64,000 nucleotides of DNA from Bacillota bacterium (lineage in GTDB: Bacteria > Bacillota > Clostridia > Christensenellales > Aristaeellaceae). Of this stretch, positions 60,469-64,000 are shown in pieces. Under the pieces are notes generated by a model. That model was not told the origin of the DNA, made no database searches, and saw only the letters and a list, made by a program, of their open reading frames with translations. Made by a program: the position numbers and the translations under genes. Position 1 is the first letter of the stretch; the number at the start of each line of letters is the position of its first letter. The stretch spans positions 62,001 to 126,000 of the forward strand of contig JAEZHM010000091.1 of the NCBI GenBank assembly GCA_023416585.1, written 5' to 3'.

Positions 60469-62548
60469 GTGTGTTCCCTTTCTTTAAAAGCCTCGCGATA
60501 TAGAAACCTTCCAGCCCGTCCCGGTGGGCAAAAAGCTGCAAACCCCTGTCATTATAAAGACTGCGGAATTTCTCGGGAATGGTGTCCGGAAGCGGGGACA
60601 AAACAAATTCCGGATGGGCTTTCAAGAAAGTGGCGATTTGCTCACCGTTTTCTTCCGGCAATATGGAGCAGGTGGCGTATACCAGGATGCCACCCTTTTT
60701 GACATAGGCGCATAAGGTATCTAAAAGCTTTTTCTGCGTTTGCACAAGCGCATCAATAGCTTCCGGCGTTTGCCTGTATTTGACATCCGGTTTTTCCAGC
60801 ATGACGCCTAGGCCGGAACAGGGTGCGTCCAGCAGCACGGCATCAAATGTGTCTGCAAGCTCTTCCCGGTATTGGGCGGCATCCCGCACCATGGGACGCA
60901 GGTTTTCCAGGCGCAGCCGCTTAGCTACGGCCTGTATAAGGGCCACGCGGTGCTCATGGATGTCCCAAGCGTGAACACGGCCAGTGCCGTCCATGGTTTC
61001 AGACATAAGAGCCGACTTACCGCCCGGTGCAGCGCAGGCATCCAGCACCTGCATGCCGCGCTTGACGCCAACGGCTTCCGCCGCCAGCACGCTGCTTTCC
61101 CCCTGAATGGAGAACAGCCCTTTACGGTAATCGGCATCGGCGCCGATATTAACCGCTCCGCCAATGCGCCATACATGAGGGACCTGCCCTTTTTCCGCCT
61201 TCCAGACCTTGCGGTTTAAAAGCTGCTCGAAGGCCTCGTCGGTGATAGCCATTCGGTTTGGCCGTACAGGCGTAAAGTGCTGCTCGGTTCTATAGGAGCA
61301 GATACTTTCGGCCATTTCCGCCCCATAGGCCTGCATGAGCCTTTCCACCAGCCATTCCGGCACGGAATGCAATGTGGAAAGATATCTAACTTCGTTTTCT
61401 TCACGTCTGGGCCAGGAGATTTCCTCCTTTTGCCGGGACAGGTTGCGCAGTACACCGTTAGCAAAGCCGGATAGAGGCTCCATCCCGGCTTCCTTGCACA
61501 ATTTTACGCCTTCGTTCACGGCTGCGCTGTCGGGTACTTTATCCAAAAATAAAATCTGATAGGCACTCAGACGCAGAATATCCCGGATGAGGGGGTCTAC
61601 GTCCGTTTTGGTCAGAAGGCTGTTAAGTGCATAGTCGATTCGGATGCGGTTCTCCAGCGTTCCGTATACGATGTTGGCAGCCAGACGCTTGTCGACAGCA
61701 GCAAGATTGCTTTCCTTCAGCCGCTTGTCCAGGGCAAGAGAGGCAAAAGCCCCATCCCTGTGAACATCCTGCAATATGTTAAGAGCCAGCCGCCGTGCGC
61801 CCAGGGACATGGTTATGGGAATGGGGGCAGCATCCCCAGCAGTGCGGAAGCGCTTTGTGGCGTTTGTGTTTGCCGGCGCCTTATTGGTACGCAGAGGTGG
61901 CTTGCCAAAGGCAGGTTTCGCACCTGCGGGCCGGGCATGGACGGGCTTGTCACCTAATGGCCTTGTACCGGCAGGACGGCCATAGGAAGGTTTGCCGCCG
62001 GCAGGTTTTGCTCCGGACGGGCGGGTGTAGGCAGGTCTGTCTCCGGCAGGTCTTGCACCGGCAGGACGGCCATAGGCAGGCTTGTCTCCGGCAGGCTTTG
62101 CGCTTGCAGGGCGGCCATAGGCGGGTTTGTCCCCGGCAGGTCTTGCACCGGCAGGACGGCCATAGGCGGGCTTGTCCCCGGCAGGCCTTGCGCCGGCAGG
62201 GCGGCCATAGGAAGGTCTGTCCCCGGCAGGCTTTGCACCGGCAGGACGGCCATAGGCGGGCTTGTCCCCGGCAGGCCTTGCACCGGCAGGGCGGCCATAG
62301 GCGGGCTTGTCCCCGGCAGGCCTTGCACCGGCAGGGCGGCCATAGACGGGCTTATCACCAGTAGGTTTTGCACCGGCAGGACGGCTATAAGCGGGCTTGT
62401 CGCCATCAGGCTTTGCTCCTGTGGGACGACCATAGGCAGGCTTGCCCCCGGCAGGCTTTGCACTGGCTGGACGTGCATGGACGGGTTTTTCACTTCGGGG
62501 CTTTGCCGGGCCCTTTTTCGGGGGAAGGGGTTTACGTGTATCGCTCAT
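60461..62548 (-). CDS. rsmB: 16S rRNA m5C967 methyltransferase RsmB with repetitive N-terminal extension
   Basis: 695 residues, about 250 longer than usual. Residues 1-245 are a Pro/Lys/Arg/Ala/Gly-rich extension containing 13 units of the 15-residue repeat KPAYGRPAGARPAGD (21-215). The normal RsmB follows: NusB-like RNA-binding domain from about 246 (LGARRLALNILQDV) and methyltransferase with DACAAPGGKSALM, DAPCSGLG and ATCSILPEEN (the two cysteines). It methylates C967 of 16S rRNA. The frame is unbroken through the repeats. The basic, disordered-looking extension may bind rRNA or vary in length; that is inference. Overlaps fmt by 3 bp. Confidence 0.93.
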   Translation of the reverse strand: MSDTRKPLPPKKGPAKPRSEKPVHARPASAKPAGGKPAYGRPTGAKPDGDKPAYSRPAGAKPTGDKPVYGRPAGARPAGDKPAYGRPAGARPAGDKPAYGRPAGAKPAGDRPSYGRPAGARPAGDKPAYGRPAGARPAGDKPAYGRPASAKPAGDKPAYGRPAGARPAGDRPAYTRPSGAKPAGGKPSYGRPAGTRPLGDKPVHARPAGAKPAFGKPPLRTNKAPANTNATKRFRTAGDAAPIPITMSLGARRLALNILQDVHRDGAFASLALDKRLKESNLAAVDKRLAANIVYGTLENRIRIDYALNSLLTKTDVDPLIRDILRLSAYQILFLDKVPDSAAVNEGVKLCKEAGMEPLSGFANGVLRNLSRQKEEISWPRREENEVRYLSTLHSVPEWLVERLMQAYGAEMAESICSYRTEQHFTPVRPNRMAITDEAFEQLLNRKVWKAEKGQVPHVWRIGGAVNIGADADYRKGLFSIQGESSVLAAEAVGVKRGMQVLDACAAPGGKSALMSETMDGTGRVHAWDIHEHRVALIQAVAKRLRLENLRPMVRDAAQYREELADTFDAVLLDAPCSGLGVMLEKPDVKYRQTPEAIDALVQTQKKLLDTLCAYVKKGGILVYATCSILPEENGEQIATFLKAHPEFVLSPLPDTIPEKFRSLYNDRGLQLFAHRDGLEGFYIARLLKKGNTRG
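61904..62488 (-). repeat. Thirteen tandem 45-bp coding repeats in rsmB
   Basis: Each 45-bp unit encodes 15 residues, consensus KPAYGRPAGARPAGD. Inner units are nearly identical in DNA, while the outermost ones (for example KPVHARPASAKPAGG) are diverged. All units keep frame. Confidence 0.92.
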
Positions 62549-63483
62549 TCCTTATTCTCCTGCCATATCATTCCTGGTGTAAGGGGGTGGCCCCGCAGAT
62601 AATCCCTGGCATCCATCTGCTTTCCGCCTGGGGCTTGAAGGCGCAGAACTTGTACCGCTCCGTCTCCCGCTGCGATGATAAGCCCTTGCTTTCCATCGGC
62701 GGCAAGCACTTGCCCCGGTATTCCGGATAAGCTTTCCTCAACCTTTGCATGGATTACTTTTAGTGTCCCTTCCGGGAAGGACGTATATGTGCCAGGCCAG
62801 GGGTTAAGGCCCCGCACCTTACTGACAATCTCAAAGGATCCTTTACTCCAGTCAATAAGCCCCATCTCTTTTTTCAGCATGGGCTCATATGTATGGCTCT
62901 CATGATCCTGCGGTATACGGGGGCAGCGGCCTTCTTTCAATAGAGTCAAAGTTTCCATCAGCGTCTTTGCGCCAAGCATCGATAGGCGAATGCCCAGTTC
63001 TCCTGCCGTCTCATCAGGCAGGATAGCCATTTCTTTTTGAAGCAGCATATCTCCCGTGTCAATGCCTTTGTCGGTCATCATGGTGGTGATGCCTGTCTTT
63101 GTTTCACCCATGAGGATGCACCAGTTGATGGGTGCGCTGCCTCGGTGCCGGGGGAGGAGGGAGGCGTGGACGTTCACCGTGCCAAGCGTAGGGATGTCCA
63201 AAATCTCTTGGGACAGAATCTGCCCGAAGGCAGCTGTAACGCAAAGGTCTGGGGCAAGGCTTTTTAAGTCTTCCACGCCGTCCTTACGGATGCGGTTGGG
63301 TTGAAACACCGGAATTTTATAACTGATGGCACATTCCTTTACAGGGCTTGGCGACAGCTTGTTGCCGCGCCCCTTGGGCTTGTCCGGCTGGGTAAAAACG
63401 CCGGCAACATCATAGCCCGCGTCAATCAGCGACTTCAGGGAAGGCACAGCGAAATCGGGGGTGCCCATGAATACAACGCGCAT
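62545..63483 (-). CDS. fmt: Methionyl-tRNA formyltransferase
   Basis: 312 residues: formyl-transferase domain with FMGTPDFAVPSLKSL, VHASLLPRHRGSAPI (catalytic Asn-x-His region) and DKGIDTGDML (catalytic Asp), and a C-terminal domain with LNPWPGTYT. It formylates Met-tRNA for initiation. Starts 4 bp after def. Confidence 0.95.
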   Translation of the reverse strand: MRVVFMGTPDFAVPSLKSLIDAGYDVAGVFTQPDKPKGRGNKLSPSPVKECAISYKIPVFQPNRIRKDGVEDLKSLAPDLCVTAAFGQILSQEILDIPTLGTVNVHASLLPRHRGSAPINWCILMGETKTGITTMMTDKGIDTGDMLLQKEMAILPDETAGELGIRLSMLGAKTLMETLTLLKEGRCPRIPQDHESHTYEPMLKKEMGLIDWSKGSFEIVSKVRGLNPWPGTYTSFPEGTLKVIHAKVEESLSGIPGQVLAADGKQGLIIAAGDGAVQVLRLQAPGGKQMDARDYLRGHPLTPGMIWQENKE

Positions 63484-63487
63484 CCCA

Positions 63488-63982
63488 TCACTCCCTCAAG
63501 GCTTTTTCCGCCTTTTCATCTTCAGGCTCTTCGTCGGTAATTTCCCGTTCCATGATGTCAATATACAGTATTCCATCTAAATGGTCGATTTCATGGCAGA
63601 ATGCCCTGGCCAACAGGCCCTCGCCAGTCTTTTCAAAAAACTTGCCGTGCCTATCCTGGGCGCGGACGGTTACCTTATTGGGGCGACAAACCAGGCCCTG
63701 GCGTCCGGGTATGCTAAGACAGCCTTCCGGTCCGCACTGATCGCCTTCTTTTGCGATGATTTCGGGGTTTACAAGCTCGACAAGACCGTTCCCGTCGTCC
63801 ACTACTACTACGCGGCGTAAAATACCCACCTGGGGTGCGGCCAATCCCGCGCCTTCCGCTTTATACATGGTGTCGGCCATGTCTTTTAATAGCAGCCATA
63901 ACCTAAGATCAAACTTGGCAATGGGCTTAGCCACCTTGCGCAGCCCCTCGTCACCTACCTTGATAATATTGCGGATACCCAT
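63488..63982 (-). CDS. def: Peptide deformylase
   Basis: 164 residues with the three PDF motifs: GAGLAAPQVG, EGCLSIPG (metal ligand Cys88) and HEIDHLDG (His130, catalytic Glu131, His134). It removes the formyl group placed through the action of fmt. It is the first gene of this minus-strand run inside the window; its promoter or an upstream gene lies beyond the right edge. AAAGGACG precedes the ATG. Confidence 0.95.
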   Translation of the reverse strand: MGIRNIIKVGDEGLRKVAKPIAKFDLRLWLLLKDMADTMYKAEGAGLAAPQVGILRRVVVVDDGNGLVELVNPEIIAKEGDQCGPEGCLSIPGRQGLVCRPNKVTVRAQDRHGKFFEKTGEGLLARAFCHEIDHLDGILYIDIMEREITDEEPEDEKAEKALRE

Positions 63983-64000
63983 TGTATCGTCCTTTCCGGT

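Noticed and set aside
61795..62364. Plus-strand open frame with HRQDGHRRACPRQAL-type repeats
   Set aside because: A mirror of the rsmB repeat array; repeats keep other frames open by chance.
61904..62488. Regular repeats considered as a CRISPR array
   Set aside because: Units are contiguous 45-bp coding repeats without unique spacers, and the frame of rsmB runs through them.

Overview
The window looks like a chromosomal stretch of an endospore-forming, probably anaerobic member of the Clostridia (Bacillota). Sporulation and germination genes are present (a SpoIIP-type hydrolase, a Tlp small acid-soluble spore protein, a PdaB-like deacetylase and a gerA-gerC-gerB operon). Gene order is Firmicute-like (pcrA-ligA; def-fmt-rsmB-rlmN-prpC-prkC-rsgA-rpe), and the left edge carries a group 4 membrane-bound [NiFe] hydrogenase. 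The genus cannot be named from the sequence alone.

Layout. 1-2.6 kb: the 3' end of a hydrogenase operon (large subunit, NuoH-like membrane subunit, two-cluster ferredoxin subunit, maturation protease). 2.6-7.1 kb: a type IIC (Na+/K+-ATPase-like) P-type pump behind a leader that can fold, followed by two RCK/TrkA proteins, closed by a shared terminator. 7.2-9.5 kb (minus): a tandem-OB ssDNA-binding protein, a polysaccharide deacetylase and a GNAT acetyltransferase. 9.6-14.0 kb (minus): the two subunits of a type IIA topoisomerase, probably topoisomerase IV. 14.2-20.9 kb (plus): DUF1614 membrane protein, SpoIIP-like protein, YerC/TrpR-like regulator, PcrA helicase and LigA. 21.0-23.0 kb: tRNA-Leu(CAA) with a clear promoter and terminator, then a more AT-rich stretch holding an APH-fold kinase, a 41-residue ORF and further terminators.

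23.0-42.6 kb is a chemotaxis island, all on plus: a MalT/LuxR-type regulator, cheA, cheW, cheR, cheB, cheD, a PAS remnant, a truncated receiver fused to a DUF2442-like domain, five chemoreceptors and cheV. No ordinary stand-alone CheY, CheC or CheX is present. The receptors have different sensor regions but nearly interchangeable signalling domains. One sensor contains five tandem 31-residue repeats, and three receptors end in the same short GKY tail.

42.8-50.4 kb: Tlp, phosphopentomutase and purine nucleoside phosphorylase, a DacF-type carboxypeptidase, an unrecognised membrane protein, the GGGtGRT protein with its NifU-like partner, and an XRE regulator with a peptidase-like domain lacking its serine. 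50.4-54.5 kb (minus): spore germination receptor operon with an extra small membrane protein. 54.5-64.0 kb (minus): one tightly overlapping operon for translation and signalling: def, fmt, rsmB (with a 13 x 15-residue repeat extension), rlmN, prpC, prkC, rsgA, rpe, a SLOG/DUF1273 protein and a 42-residue ORF, closed by a strong hairpin 36 bp before gerA.
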